Shown: positions 1 through 7,824 of the stretch, piece by piece
Layout of the letters: each line of letters begins with the position of its first letter
How positions within the stretch are numbered: the stretch's first letter is position 1
DNA from: Spirochaetaceae bacterium
Lineage (GTDB): Bacteria; Spirochaetota; Spirochaetia; Treponematales; Breznakiellaceae
Assembly (NCBI GenBank): GCA_031278935.1
Contig: JAITJK010000206.1
Span: forward strand, 1-18,232
Length of the DNA stretch: 18,232 nucleotides
Reading direction: 5' to 3'
Made by a program: the position numbers and the translations under genes
The notes under the pieces: model-generated
Told to the model about the DNA's origin: nothing
What the model saw: the letters and a program-made list of their open reading frames with translations, nothing else
Database searches by the model: none

Positions 1-1
1 C

Positions 2-30
2 TTGGTAAACCGTCCGCAATAGGCTACTAT
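2..30 (+). promoter_or_regulatory. Candidate sigma-70-type promoter of thrH
   Basis: TTGGTA (2-7), a 17-base spacer and TACTAT (25-30) resemble a -35/-10 pair. The base seven positions after the -10 hexamer is position 37, the A of the thrH start codon. There is no Shine-Dalgarno sequence before the ATG, so the transcript may be leaderless. The reading frame stays open to the window edge, so an upstream start cannot be excluded from sequence alone. Confidence 0.35.
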
Positions 31-36
31 AAGCTT

Positions 37-642
37 ATGCGTATTGTATGTCTTGACCTTGAAGGGGTTCTCATCCCGGAAATCTGGATCGCCTTTTCCG
101 AGGCCACGGGAATCACCGCCTTACAGCGGACCACCCGGGACGAACCGGATTATGATGCCTTAATGCGCTTCCGCTTGGAGATCCTGCGCAAAGAAGGCTT
201 GAAACTCCCGGATATTACCCGGGTCATCAGTTGTATGGAGCCTTTGGAGGGCGCCGTGCCCTTTATCCGAGCCTTGCGGGAGCAGACCGGCCTCATCATC
301 CTGTCCGACACCTATGAAGAATTTGCCCGTCCCCTCATGGCGAAATTGGCCTATCCCACCCTGTTCTGTAACCGGCTGGAAGTTGCCCCGGATGGCTCCA
401 TCACGGGCTACCGGCTGCGCCAAAAGGACGGCAAACGAAAAGCCGTGGAAGCCCTGCAATCTCTCCACCTCGCGGTGTTTGCCGCAGGGGATTCCTTCAA
501 CGACCTTTCCATGATTCGCGCCGCCTGTGGAGGCTGCCTTTTCCGCGCGCCTGGGGCTATCCGGGAAGGGCAACCGGATCTTCCCGCCGTGGATACCTAC
601 GATGAACTCCTTGATCGGATCACCGCCTTTTTGCGCTCCTAG
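37..642 (+). CDS. thrH: ThrH: phosphoserine phosphatase / phosphoserine:homoserine phosphotransferase (HAD family)
   Basis: This 201-residue HAD-superfamily phosphatase closely resembles ThrH of Pseudomonas from memory, including the N-terminal CLDLEGVLIPEIWIAF stretch. ThrH dephosphorylates phosphoserine and can pass the phosphate to homoserine, linking serine and threonine synthesis in the cytoplasm. HAD motif I is DLEG (Asp7, Glu9 in place of the usual second Asp, as in ThrH), motif II is the Ser in LSDT (Ser90), the motif III lysine lies in the QKDGKRK segment (about 130-135), and motif IV is GDSFND (Asp152, Asp156). Length and N-terminus match the family, supporting the ATG at 37. It is the only intact + strand gene and converges on era, sharing CTAG at the two stops. 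Identification is secure; the balance between the two activities cannot be judged here. Confidence 0.93.
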   Translation: MRIVCLDLEGVLIPEIWIAFSEATGITALQRTTRDEPDYDALMRFRLEILRKEGLKLPDITRVISCMEPLEGAVPFIRALREQTGLIILSDTYEEFARPLMAKLAYPTLFCNRLEVAPDGSITGYRLRQKDGKRKAVEALQSLHLAVFAAGDSFNDLSMIRAACGGCLFRAPGAIREGQPDLPAVDTYDELLDRITAFLRS

Positions 643-1544
643 CGCCCAAGCCCGGTGAGCCGCCGGAGCACCCGGTCGTTGTGCCGCCAGTCATGGGCGG
701 TCTTGACTCGGAGGTCCAGCTCCACCTTCCAATCCAGGATGCGGTTTAGGTCTTTCTGCGCGGCCAGGCGGATGGCCTTAATCAGAACTCCACCCTTGCC
801 GACCACCATGCCTTTTTGGGATTCCCGTTCGGTGATGATGAAGGCCCGGACCCACAGCCGCGTTCCCGCGTCCCGCAGTTCCGCATCCGCCACTTCCACG
901 TACAGGGCGTGGGGTATCTCCTCCCGTAAGCGGCTTATCGCCTTTTCCCGGATAATCTCCGCGATACGAAAGGGCAATTCCTGGTCCGTGTAGTATTCTT
1001 CGGGGTAAAAGGGCGTTCCCTCTCCGGCCATAGCAAGGAGACCGCTCACCAGCGCCGCGGTTCCCGTGCCCTTCAGGGCCGACACGGGGAAACACCGGGC
1101 CGGAACGAGCCCGGGGAGCCGCTGCTGGAGGAAGGCCAGGGAGCGCTCATAGTCGCCCTGGGGCAGGTCTATTTTATTCACCGCCGCGATGGTCCTTTCC
1201 ACCAAGGGCGCAAGTCGCTGGGCAATGGCGGTTTCTTCCGGTCCCGGGGGCCGGGACGCGTCCAACCCGTAGAGGATGAGATCCGCTTCTTCTAGGCTTC
1301 GGTCTGACACTTCCATGAGTTTCTGGTTAAGTTTCCGGGTAGATTCATGTCGGCCCGGGGTATCGACGAACACCAGCTGCCCCTCCGCGCGGTGGAGGAT
1401 CCCCCGGATGGCGTTCCGGGTGGTCTGGGGTACGGCGCTTACAATGGCCACCTTGGCGCCGCAAAGGTGGTTTACCAGGGTAGACTTCCCCACCGAAGGC
1501 CGACCCACCACCGCCACAAAAGCGGCTTTCTTTATACTATCCAT
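639..1544 (-). CDS. era: GTPase Era, 16S rRNA-binding ribosome assembly factor
   Basis: This 301-residue protein is a full-length Era GTPase, which binds the 3' end of 16S rRNA during small-subunit maturation. The G domain shows G1 GRPSVGKS (14-21), G3 DTPG (61-64) and G4 NKID (123-126). The C-terminal KH domain (about 200-280) carries the GKGG loop near 249-252. The ATG at 1544 gives the usual short Era N-terminus. No Shine-Dalgarno sequence precedes it; instead TATACT sits seven bases upstream, so the message may be leaderless. era follows tag after 108 bases that contain inverted repeats, so it may have its own promoter instead of depending fully on the upstream operon. Its stop overlaps the convergent thrH stop. 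Confidence 0.97.
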   Translation of the reverse strand: MDSIKKAAFVAVVGRPSVGKSTLVNHLCGAKVAIVSAVPQTTRNAIRGILHRAEGQLVFVDTPGRHESTRKLNQKLMEVSDRSLEEADLILYGLDASRPPGPEETAIAQRLAPLVERTIAAVNKIDLPQGDYERSLAFLQQRLPGLVPARCFPVSALKGTGTAALVSGLLAMAGEGTPFYPEEYYTDQELPFRIAEIIREKAISRLREEIPHALYVEVADAELRDAGTRLWVRAFIITERESQKGMVVGKGGVLIKAIRLAAQKDLNRILDWKVELDLRVKTAHDWRHNDRVLRRLTGLGR

Positions 1545-1551
1545 GAATCCG

Positions 1552-1580
1552 AGTATACCGCCACCGGCGATGGAAGCCTA
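1552..1580 (-). promoter_or_regulatory. Candidate era promoter with -10 abutting the start codon
   Basis: On the minus strand TATACT occupies 1557-1552, five of six matches to TATAAT. A weak TAGGCT lies 17 bases upstream (1580-1575). The predicted start of transcription is 1545, one base before the era ATG (1544). The same geometry is seen at thrH. The -35 match is poor (three of six), so confidence is limited. Confidence 0.35.
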
Positions 1581-1589
1581 TAGAGGGGC

Positions 1590-1613
1590 CGCGTCATACG
1601 CACTAGAGACGCG
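1590..1613. repeat. Inverted repeat CGCGTC / GACGCG between tag and era
   Basis: CGCGTC (1590-1595) and GACGCG (1608-1613) form a 6-bp perfect stem with a 12-base loop, in the 108-base gap between tag and era. No T-run follows on either strand, so it does not look like an intrinsic terminator. It could shape the mRNA or be part of the degenerate repeat next to it. Confidence 0.4.
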
Positions 1614-1646
1614 CCTCGCTTCCTAACTACACGGCCAGTTAGGGGC
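1611..1646 (-). repeat. Diverged intergenic repeat, copy A
   Basis: Read on the minus strand this 36-base stretch matches 7825-7860 on the + strand at 28 of 36 positions. The core CTGGCCGT-n-T-n-GTTAGGAAGCG matches at 20 of 22. Seven of the eight differences are transitions, as expected for a decayed repeat. The copy begins just past the tag stop codon and contains a 7-bp perfect inverted repeat, CCTAACT (1622-1628) with AGTTAGG (1637-1643), around an 8-base loop. The element is not recognised. Confidence 0.5.
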
Positions 1647-1652
1647 TGGGCC

Positions 1653-2249
1653 TCAAGGGCAGGTGGCGGGATGCTTGAAACAGGTTACGAGATGATCGTT
1701 CACCATGCCCACGGCCTGCATATAAGCGTAGATGATAGTCGGCCCCACAAAGGAAAAGCCCCGTCCCTTGAGTTCCTGGGAAATTCGGGCTGACAACTCT
1801 GTCTGGGCCGGCACTTCTGTCTGGGTGCGGTAGTAATGAATGATGGGCTCCCCATCAACCCAGTTCCATAGCCAGGAGGAAAAAGACACCGGCCCTTCCA
1901 TCAAGGTCACGTAGGCCCGGGCGTTCCCAATAGCCGAGACGATTTTCCGCCGATTGCGGATGATCAAAGGATTCCCCATAAGGCGCTGGATCTCTTTCTC
2001 TCCATACCGGGCAATTGTTTCTGCCCGCATCCCGTCAAAAGCCCTGCGATAGGCCTCCCGGCGCTTCAGGATGGTAAGCCAGGAAAGCCCTGCCTGGGCG
2101 CCGTCCAAAATCAGCGCCTCAAAAAGCCGCTGATTGTCCCGCAGGGGCTCCCCCCACTCCCGGTCGTGGTAGTCCATGTAGATCCCCGATTCCCCGCACC
2201 AAGGGCAACGACCTAGCGTTGCCGCCTGAGATTCTTCACCCTTCTTCAT
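1653..2249 (-). CDS. tag: DNA-3-methyladenine glycosylase I
   Basis: This 198-residue protein is a Tag-family glycosylase that removes 3-methyladenine from alkylated DNA, starting base excision repair. The family pattern is clear: RCPWCGE near the N-terminus, YMDYHDREWG (23-33), the LFEALILDGAQAGLSW block (42-57), and GPTIIYAYMQAVGMVNDH near the C-terminus. By comparison with E. coli Tag, the zinc ligands should be Cys15, His28, His186 and Cys190. GAGGA precedes the ATG at 2249. The start overlaps the end of mnmG by 14 bases, so the two are probably translationally coupled. Its link to mnmG and ftsH looks like an operon of convenience; no damage-response promoter is visible. Confidence 0.95.
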   Translation of the reverse strand: MKKGEESQAATLGRCPWCGESGIYMDYHDREWGEPLRDNQRLFEALILDGAQAGLSWLTILKRREAYRRAFDGMRAETIARYGEKEIQRLMGNPLIIRNRRKIVSAIGNARAYVTLMEGPVSFSSWLWNWVDGEPIIHYYRTQTEVPAQTELSARISQELKGRGFSFVGPTIIYAYMQAVGMVNDHLVTCFKHPATCP

Positions 2250-4122
2250 GGGTCCTCTCTTCCGGGGCCTGCTTCGTCCGGGCCAAGACCATAAGCAGGG
2301 CTATATCCCCCTGACGTACCCCGGGAATCCGGGCGGCCTGGCCGACGGTAAGGGGCCGCACCAGGGAGAGCTTCTCCTGGGATTCCGCAGAAAGCCCAGT
2401 AATAGCCCGGTAATCTATACGGGCATCCAACTTAATAGCTTCCATTTTAGCGTTCCGGGCCACGGAACGCGCTTCCTTTTCCAAATACCCCGCGTATTTT
2501 ATATCTAGCCTGACGCGTTCAAGCCATTGTGCCGGATAGGCCGCTAGTTCTGGGGCAAAGGGAAGCAGTTCCTCCAAGCCCACAGCATTGTCCGTCAAAG
2601 CGCGCTCAAGGGTATCCCCCCCATGAGGCCGAAGGCTCAAGGCCGCACCGGAACGCTGTTGCTCCCCCTGGCCTGGTACGGTGCGGCTCCGCAAGAGTTC
2701 CCGAATCGCATCGAGGGCCTGGGTTTTTCGCAGAAACCGTTCCCAGCACCGGTCTCCCATAAGGCCCAGCTCCCTGGCCTGAGGAGAAAGCCGGGCGTCC
2801 GCAGTGTCATGGCGTAACACCAGGCGGTACTCCGCCCGGCTCGTGAACATTCGGTAGGGCTCATCGGTCCCCAAGGTGGTAAGGTCGTCGATCAAGACCC
2901 CGATATAGGCCTCAGAACGGCCTAACACCAAAGGCGCCTCCCCCTTGAGCTGCAGAGCCCCATTGATCCCCGCCATGATTCCCTGGGCCGCAGCCTCTTC
3001 ATAGCCGGAACTCCCGTTGGTCTGGCCCGCCACAAATAGGCCCGAAAGGCGCTTGGATTCCAGGGAGGGGAAGAGGTCCAGAGGGTTGAGGTAATCGTAT
3101 TCCACCGCGTAGGCGGGCCGCACGATCCTCGCCTCTTCAAGGCCGGGAATGCTGTGGATGAAATCCCGTTGTACCTCCTCGGGCAGGGAACTGGACGCAC
3201 CGTTCAGGTACATTTCCTGGGTTGTAAGCCCCTCGGGTTCAATGAAAAGGTGGTGCCGGTCCCGCTCCGGGAACCGCATCACCTTGTCCTCAATGGAAGG
3301 GCAATACCGGGGGCCGACTCCCTGAATTTTCCCGCCGTACAGGGGGGAACGGTGGATGTTTTCCCGGATAATCCTATGGGTTTCGGCGGTGGTATAGGTG
3401 ATCCAGCAGGGAACCGAAGGCCGGTCAATTCTAAGGTCGGGGTCTACGTCAAAGGAAAAGGGCGCGGCCTCCTCGCCCTCCTGCCGTTCCAGGCGACTAT
3501 AGTCGATGCTGTTCCCGGCAATGCGGGCGGGGGTGCCGGTTTTAAGGCGGCCTAAGGGGAAACCCCGGCGGCGTAAATTGCGCCCTAAGCCTTGCGCGGC
3601 CTCCTCACCTAGGCGGCCCTGGGGCGCGTCGAAGGGACCGATGAAGATTCTCCCTTCCATAAAAGTCCCGGTGGTGAGGATCACCACCGGCGCGCCGATG
3701 CAATGCCCCCGCTGGGTGATAACCCCCTGCACCCGGTCCTGGGCCGCAGCCAGATCCACCACCGTATCCATAAGGATCGAAAGGCGGCTCTGGGTTTCCA
3801 GGGCGCGGCGAGCCGCAGCTTGGTAGGACCACTTATCCGCCTGGGCCCGGGGGGCTTGGACCGCAGGGCCCCGGGAACGGTTGAGGATCCGGTACTGGAT
3901 GCAGCTTGAGTCAATGAGTTTCCCCATTTCCCCGCCCAAAGCGTCCACTTCCCGCACCAGGTTGCCCTTGGAAAGCCCGCCCACAGCGGGATTGCAGGAA
4001 AGGGTGCCGATACGGTCGGGGTTTTGGGTGATAAGCAGGGCGGTGCATCCCAAGCGGGTAAAAGCCAAGGCCGCTTCAATCCCCGCGTGTCCCCCGCCGA
4101 TGATAATGCCATCGTAATCCAT
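2236..4122 (-). CDS. mnmG: MnmG (GidA), tRNA uridine-5-carboxymethylaminomethyl modification enzyme
   Basis: This is a full-length FAD-dependent MnmG (628 residues from the ATG at 4122). With MnmE it installs the carboxymethylaminomethyl group at wobble U34 of certain tRNAs. The FAD-binding motif GGGHAG is at 9-14. The family signatures CNPAVGGLSKGNLVREVDALGG (43-64) and AGQTNGSSGYEEAAAQG are present, as are the two conserved cysteines Cys43 and Cys274. A TTG two codons upstream (4128) is the other possible start; neither has a good Shine-Dalgarno sequence. I prefer ATG because it gives the usual short lead before the Rossmann strand. The gene begins 15 bases after the ftsH stop and overlaps tag, so it probably depends on operon read-through or coupling. 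No mnmE is visible in the window. Confidence 0.96.
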   Translation of the reverse strand: MDYDGIIIGGGHAGIEAALAFTRLGCTALLITQNPDRIGTLSCNPAVGGLSKGNLVREVDALGGEMGKLIDSSCIQYRILNRSRGPAVQAPRAQADKWSYQAAARRALETQSRLSILMDTVVDLAAAQDRVQGVITQRGHCIGAPVVILTTGTFMEGRIFIGPFDAPQGRLGEEAAQGLGRNLRRRGFPLGRLKTGTPARIAGNSIDYSRLERQEGEEAAPFSFDVDPDLRIDRPSVPCWITYTTAETHRIIRENIHRSPLYGGKIQGVGPRYCPSIEDKVMRFPERDRHHLFIEPEGLTTQEMYLNGASSSLPEEVQRDFIHSIPGLEEARIVRPAYAVEYDYLNPLDLFPSLESKRLSGLFVAGQTNGSSGYEEAAAQGIMAGINGALQLKGEAPLVLGRSEAYIGVLIDDLTTLGTDEPYRMFTSRAEYRLVLRHDTADARLSPQARELGLMGDRCWERFLRKTQALDAIRELLRSRTVPGQGEQQRSGAALSLRPHGGDTLERALTDNAVGLEELLPFAPELAAYPAQWLERVRLDIKYAGYLEKEARSVARNAKMEAIKLDARIDYRAITGLSAESQEKLSLVRPLTVGQAARIPGVRQGDIALLMVLARTKQAPEERTHEEG

Positions 4123-4137
4123 AGTCAAAGTCGGGGC

Positions 4138-6075
4138 TTAACGGGAAATAAGCTCCTTAAACTCCTTCTCGTCCAAGGATTCCTTTTCCAAAAGTAGCTC
4201 CGCTACGGTGTGCAGCAATGCCTCGCGCTGGGCCAGCGTTTCCCTGACCTGGGCGTATCGGGTCTCCAGGATCCGGGCGATTTCGTCGTCAATATATTCC
4301 TGGGTTGCCTCGGAATACTCTCGGTGCAGCACTGGTTCCGGGGCCTGATGGCTCCCCAAGAGGGATGCTCCCCGACGGGTGAGGGCTCCGTTCCTGAACC
4401 GGCTGCTCATGCCGTAATCGGTGATCATCTGCCGGGCAATATCCGTAGCCCGCGTGAGATCGTTGGCCGCCCCAGTGGAAATCTTGCCGAAGATCAGTTC
4501 CTCCGCAGCCCGGCCTCCCAAAAGCACGTCGATTTTCCCCAAGAGCTCTCCTTCAGTCATCAGGTAGCGGTCTTCGGCGATTTGCATGGTATAGCCCAGG
4601 GCGCCGATACCCCGGGGCACGATGGAGATTTTTTGCACCGGGTCCGCCCCCGGGGTAAAGGCCGCCATCAAGGCATGGCCGGTCTCGTGGAAGGCCACGA
4701 TCCGCCGCTCCTCTGGGGAAATGATGCGGTTCTTTTTTTGTAGCCCCGCTAGGGTTTTCTCAATGGCTTCTTCGAAGTCCTTCTGTACCACCTGGGTTCT
4801 CCCACCCCGGACCGCGAGGAGGGCCGCTTCATTGACAATGTTCGCTAGATCCGCACCGACAAACCCTGACGTGAGCCGAGCAATGGCCGCAAGGTCCACC
4901 TGAGGACTGAGGCGCACGGCCTTAGAATGGATCCGCAGGATCGCTTCCCGGCCCGGCAGGTCGGGCCGGTCTACCAAGACCTGCCGGTCAAAGCGGCCGG
5001 GCCGAAGCAGCGCGGGGTCTAACACGTCAGGCCGGTTAGTAGCGGCCAAGATGATGAGGCCGCTCGTGGCGTCAAAGCCGTCCATTTCCACCAAAAGCTG
5101 GTTCAAAGTCTGTTCCCGTTCGTCATTACCCCCGGCAATATTGTTGAGCCGGCTCTTGCCAATGGCGTCCAGTTCGTCGATGAAGATGATACACGGCGCT
5201 TTATCCCGGGCTTGCTTGAAGAGGTCCCGCACCCGGGCCGCGCCCACCCCTACAAACATCTCCACAAAGTCCGCGCCACTCATGCGGAAAAAGGCCACCC
5301 CGGCCTCACCGGCCACGGCCCGGGCCAAAAGCGTCTTCCCGGTCCCCGGCGGCCCGACAAGGAGTACGCCCTTGGGGATTTTGCCCCCAATATCCGTGTA
5401 CTTTTGGGGAGTTTTGAGGAAATCCACCACCTCCACCAGCTCTTCCTTAGCCTCGTCCACCCCGGCAACATCGGAAAAACGGGTGATAATATCTCCTTCC
5501 GCTACGATCACCGCCCGGTTCTGCCCCACAGAGAGGACATTCCCCCCCATATTGCCCAGGCGTTTCATCAGGAAGCGCCAAATAAAGAAGAAAAAGGCAA
5601 TGGGCAGGATCCAGCTGAAGATAATGTTCAGAATGGCGCTGCCCTCCCGGGACACCGCGTAATAGGCCACTTGCTTTTCATCCATCAGGCGGATGAGATC
5701 CGGGTCGTTCAAGGGCACTGTGCGGTACACCGGCTCGGTCCCGCTCGTCCCGTTCCGTTTCAAGGATGGAGCGGCGGGTACAGCGGGAACAGCGGAACCA
5801 TCCTTTTTTGTCGTGGTATAGCCGGTAAAATAGGCGTCCGTGAGTTCCACCCGTTTAATCTCTCCGGAAAGAATCTTGGCCTTAAACTCGGAAAAATCAA
5901 TGGTGGGGTTCACCCGTTTCATAAACACGTAGTTAAAGAGGCTCATCCCCACGGCGAGGATCAGAATGTAAATGATGGAAAATTTCCAACCCCGAAAGGG
6001 TTTCGGATTGGGGAGCGGGGGGCCGCCGAAGGGAAATTTGAAACCCCTATGCTTGTTGTTTTTGCGCTCACCCAT
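4138..6075 (-). CDS. ftsH: ATP-dependent zinc metalloprotease FtsH
   Basis: This 645-residue protein is a membrane-anchored AAA+ protease that degrades misassembled membrane proteins and selected cytoplasmic regulators. In order: a basic N-terminal tail, TM1 (about 33-50), an extracytoplasmic domain, TM2 (about 147-166), the AAA module with Walker A GPPGTGKT (241-248), Walker B IIFIDE (296-301) and the second region of homology (347-363), then the M41 protease domain with zinc motif HETGH (463-467) and a third acidic ligand near Asp539. AAGGAG lies six bases before the ATG at 6075; a nearer upstream ATG in another frame stops at once. The start is 13 bases after the mscS stop. The extracytoplasmic domain has an Ala/Pro-rich low-complexity insert (about 93-113) that I would not expect in every FtsH. 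Identity is certain. Confidence 0.98.
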   Translation of the reverse strand: MGERKNNKHRGFKFPFGGPPLPNPKPFRGWKFSIIYILILAVGMSLFNYVFMKRVNPTIDFSEFKAKILSGEIKRVELTDAYFTGYTTTKKDGSAVPAVPAAPSLKRNGTSGTEPVYRTVPLNDPDLIRLMDEKQVAYYAVSREGSAILNIIFSWILPIAFFFFIWRFLMKRLGNMGGNVLSVGQNRAVIVAEGDIITRFSDVAGVDEAKEELVEVVDFLKTPQKYTDIGGKIPKGVLLVGPPGTGKTLLARAVAGEAGVAFFRMSGADFVEMFVGVGAARVRDLFKQARDKAPCIIFIDELDAIGKSRLNNIAGGNDEREQTLNQLLVEMDGFDATSGLIILAATNRPDVLDPALLRPGRFDRQVLVDRPDLPGREAILRIHSKAVRLSPQVDLAAIARLTSGFVGADLANIVNEAALLAVRGGRTQVVQKDFEEAIEKTLAGLQKKNRIISPEERRIVAFHETGHALMAAFTPGADPVQKISIVPRGIGALGYTMQIAEDRYLMTEGELLGKIDVLLGGRAAEELIFGKISTGAANDLTRATDIARQMITDYGMSSRFRNGALTRRGASLLGSHQAPEPVLHREYSEATQEYIDDEIARILETRYAQVRETLAQREALLHTVAELLLEKESLDEKEFKELISR

Positions 6076-6088
6076 CCATCACTCCTTA

Positions 6089-6949
6089 TTATGAGGCATC
6101 TTGTTTCAAGACCTCTGGGGAAAAGGCATCATGGTTGATACTAATATCCAGCTTTTGGTAGGGGATTTCGATATCCTCTTCTTCAAAGCGCTGTTTTACG
6201 GCCATGAGTATGCTATTGCGTATGTTCCAATAGTTCGTTTTCTCAAACCACACCCCAAAAAGCACGATCACTCCGGTGCGGTCGAATTTATCGATCCCGA
6301 ACAGGGGCGCCGGGTTGTCCAGGCAGTAGAGGTTCTTCGCTGCCACGTCCAGTAGCACCTCTCGCACGCGTTCCAGGTCTTCCGCGTAGGGAATGGTGAG
6401 GCTCAAATCCATCCGCCGGATGGGAAACCGCGTAATAGTGATGAGGTTGCTTTTGATGATGGTCTCATTGGGGATCCGGACGTACAGGTTATCGTAGGTA
6501 CGAATCTTCACGGAAAGCAGGTCGATGGACATGACGATGCCGGTAATGGTATTCACCGTGATGGCGTCCCCCACTTGGAAGGGGTGTTCCGAGAGGATGA
6601 ACAAGCCGGAAATGAGACTGGACATAGAGGTCTGGGCGGCAAAGCCGAAGACAATGCCCGCCACCCCCGCAGCTCCCAGGATGGCAGAGGTATCAATGCC
6701 CATGGTTTTAAAGACGAAGAGCACGGCCATAACGAGGCCGGTATAGCGGATACCCTTCTTAACAATGAATATCCGCTCTTTGCTGAATCTGCCTTTGAGG
6801 AGTTTGCCCAAAATAAACTGGATCAGGTTAAAGACCAGGATGATAGCCAGCACCATGACCAGGGTCTGCATGATCCGTACCATGAGGTCTAAGGGTCTGG
6901 TTTCCTCGGAAAACTGGGTTACCGCTTCGGAAAGAATGGTGGTATCCAT
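6089..6949 (-). CDS. Small-conductance mechanosensitive channel, MscS family
   Basis: This 286-residue protein is an MscS-type channel that opens when membrane tension rises and releases solutes during hypo-osmotic shock. Three membrane helices are visible: about 25-50, about 68-85, and the glycine/alanine-rich pore helix GAAGVAGIVFGFAAQ (about 92-106). The family hinge and start of the beta domain, ISGLFILSEHPFQVGD, follows. The soluble C-terminal domain runs through IPNETIIKSNLITITRFP and the rest of the protein. AGGAG at 6961-6957 precedes the ATG and overlaps the stop codon of the upstream gene, so the two are likely co-translated. ftsH follows 13 bases downstream. The size matches E. coli MscS, with no large N-terminal extension. 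Confidence 0.95.
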   Translation of the reverse strand: MDTTILSEAVTQFSEETRPLDLMVRIMQTLVMVLAIILVFNLIQFILGKLLKGRFSKERIFIVKKGIRYTGLVMAVLFVFKTMGIDTSAILGAAGVAGIVFGFAAQTSMSSLISGLFILSEHPFQVGDAITVNTITGIVMSIDLLSVKIRTYDNLYVRIPNETIIKSNLITITRFPIRRMDLSLTIPYAEDLERVREVLLDVAAKNLYCLDNPAPLFGIDKFDRTGVIVLFGVWFEKTNYWNIRNSILMAVKQRFEEEDIEIPYQKLDISINHDAFSPEVLKQDAS

Positions 6950-6959
6950 AATAGTACTC

Positions 6960-7739
6960 CTAGAGACTGGTGATGTTCTTTATGAAATCCGCCCCTTGGC
7001 GGATGAGGATGTCTCCCATGCCGCTATGGACCGGCCCTCGGATCTTCCGGTAGGATTCCGGTATATCCGGGAGCAGGTTCATCTCGATATTCCCCCCAAC
7101 GGTACAGTCCATCACTACCGTATCGGTCCATACCAAGCCTTCATAATTATATATACTCAAGGGTTCAGTATAAATAGCCAGGCGATCCAATTCAAGCGGC
7201 GTTTTGGAATGGTTATGGATCCGCAAGGGGCAGCGAATGAGGGAGGGAGGGGCTTTTAGGGCCTCCGCGTCCTCCCAAACCAGGCACGACGCGGGTAGGG
7301 ACGCGCAGAGCATCCCCTGAGCGGTATCATCTCCAAACCAGGCTTCCGCACAGGTGAAGGGCGTGAAAGTCCCGATGCGCTGGCCTTCGGGGGTCTCGAA
7401 AACCAAGACAGGCGGAAAAAGCACGGTTAGACGCACTTCCCCGGCGGGAACCAGAGACAGCTTTTCCGTAAGGGGAACCAGGTAGGGTTTTTCGTTCAGT
7501 ACCGGGTACACGACCAGGGCGTTTCCCGGGTCTATCATCACTGAACGAGGCAGGTCTCCCGGGGACTCCACCTCAAGAGGTCCCGCGAAACCACCGGTCA
7601 TCTCCGTAAAAGGCAGGGCTTGAAACGCCATATACCAGCGTTCTCCTTTTTTTTGTATGTATCCCCGGGCGCCGTTGGTGTTCCAGCAGTACCACTGGCC
7701 TTCTTGGGGTTCAAAGGCGGCGCCAAAAAAGTTCTCCAT
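6960..7739 (-). CDS. Conserved-type protein of unknown function, possibly DUF432, paired with MscS
   Basis: This 259-residue protein has no signal peptide or membrane helix and is predicted to be mostly beta-strand. Its C-terminal half contains a stretch (about 165-210) with CPLRIHNHSKTPLELDRLAIY, then YNYEGLVWTDTV. That resembles, from memory, the DUF432 family, which is often encoded beside MscS channels; I could not verify it. Two in-frame ATGs lie near the start. GGGAGG abuts the first (7745) but sits six bases before the second (7739), so I chose 7739. The MscS gene starts 11 bases past this stop and its ribosome binding site overlaps the stop codon, which argues for a shared role at the membrane. 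The biochemical function is unknown. Confidence 0.8.
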   Translation of the reverse strand: MENFFGAAFEPQEGQWYCWNTNGARGYIQKKGERWYMAFQALPFTEMTGGFAGPLEVESPGDLPRSVMIDPGNALVVYPVLNEKPYLVPLTEKLSLVPAGEVRLTVLFPPVLVFETPEGQRIGTFTPFTCAEAWFGDDTAQGMLCASLPASCLVWEDAEALKAPPSLIRCPLRIHNHSKTPLELDRLAIYTEPLSIYNYEGLVWTDTVVMDCTVGGNIEMNLLPDIPESYRKIRGPVHSGMGDILIRQGADFIKNITSL

Positions 7740-7769
7740 GAACATCCTCCCATAAAAATCGTCCTCTAG

Positions 7770-7775
7770 AATATA
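7770..7775 (-). promoter_or_regulatory. Candidate -10 of the mscS/ftsH/mnmG/tag operon
   Basis: TATATT (minus strand, 7775-7770) would place a transcription start near 7763, 24 bases before the preferred start codon at 7739. No convincing -35 lies 16-18 bases upstream, so this is tentative. It is the only good -10 in the gap before a minus-strand run of at least five genes. Confidence 0.3.
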
Positions 7776-7788
7776 CTTCTATCCTCTC

Positions 7789-7817
7789 AAAAAAACCACC
7801 CGCCGCCCGCCAGCGGG
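7789..7817 (-). terminator. Probable intrinsic terminator downstream of the lipoprotein gene
   Basis: On the minus strand CCCGC (7817-7813) can pair with GCGGG at 7803-7799 (or 7810-7806), giving a GC-only stem followed after a few bases by seven Ts (7795-7789). It lies just upstream of the candidate promoter of the next operon, so it could insulate that operon from the lipoprotein gene. The alternative pairings and an unpaired TGG before the T-run keep confidence moderate. Confidence 0.42.
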
Positions 7818-7824
7818 ATTTAAT

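Noticed and set aside
1622..1643. CCTAACT/AGTTAGG hairpin as a terminator of tag
   Set aside because: The stem is perfect but no T-run follows on the minus strand, and the sequence belongs to a repeat also found elsewhere.
5212..6138. Long open frame (308 codons) on the + strand across ftsH
   Set aside because: It lies antisense to ftsH and the mscS end, has histidine/glycine-rich atypical composition, and ftsH is unmistakable on the other strand.
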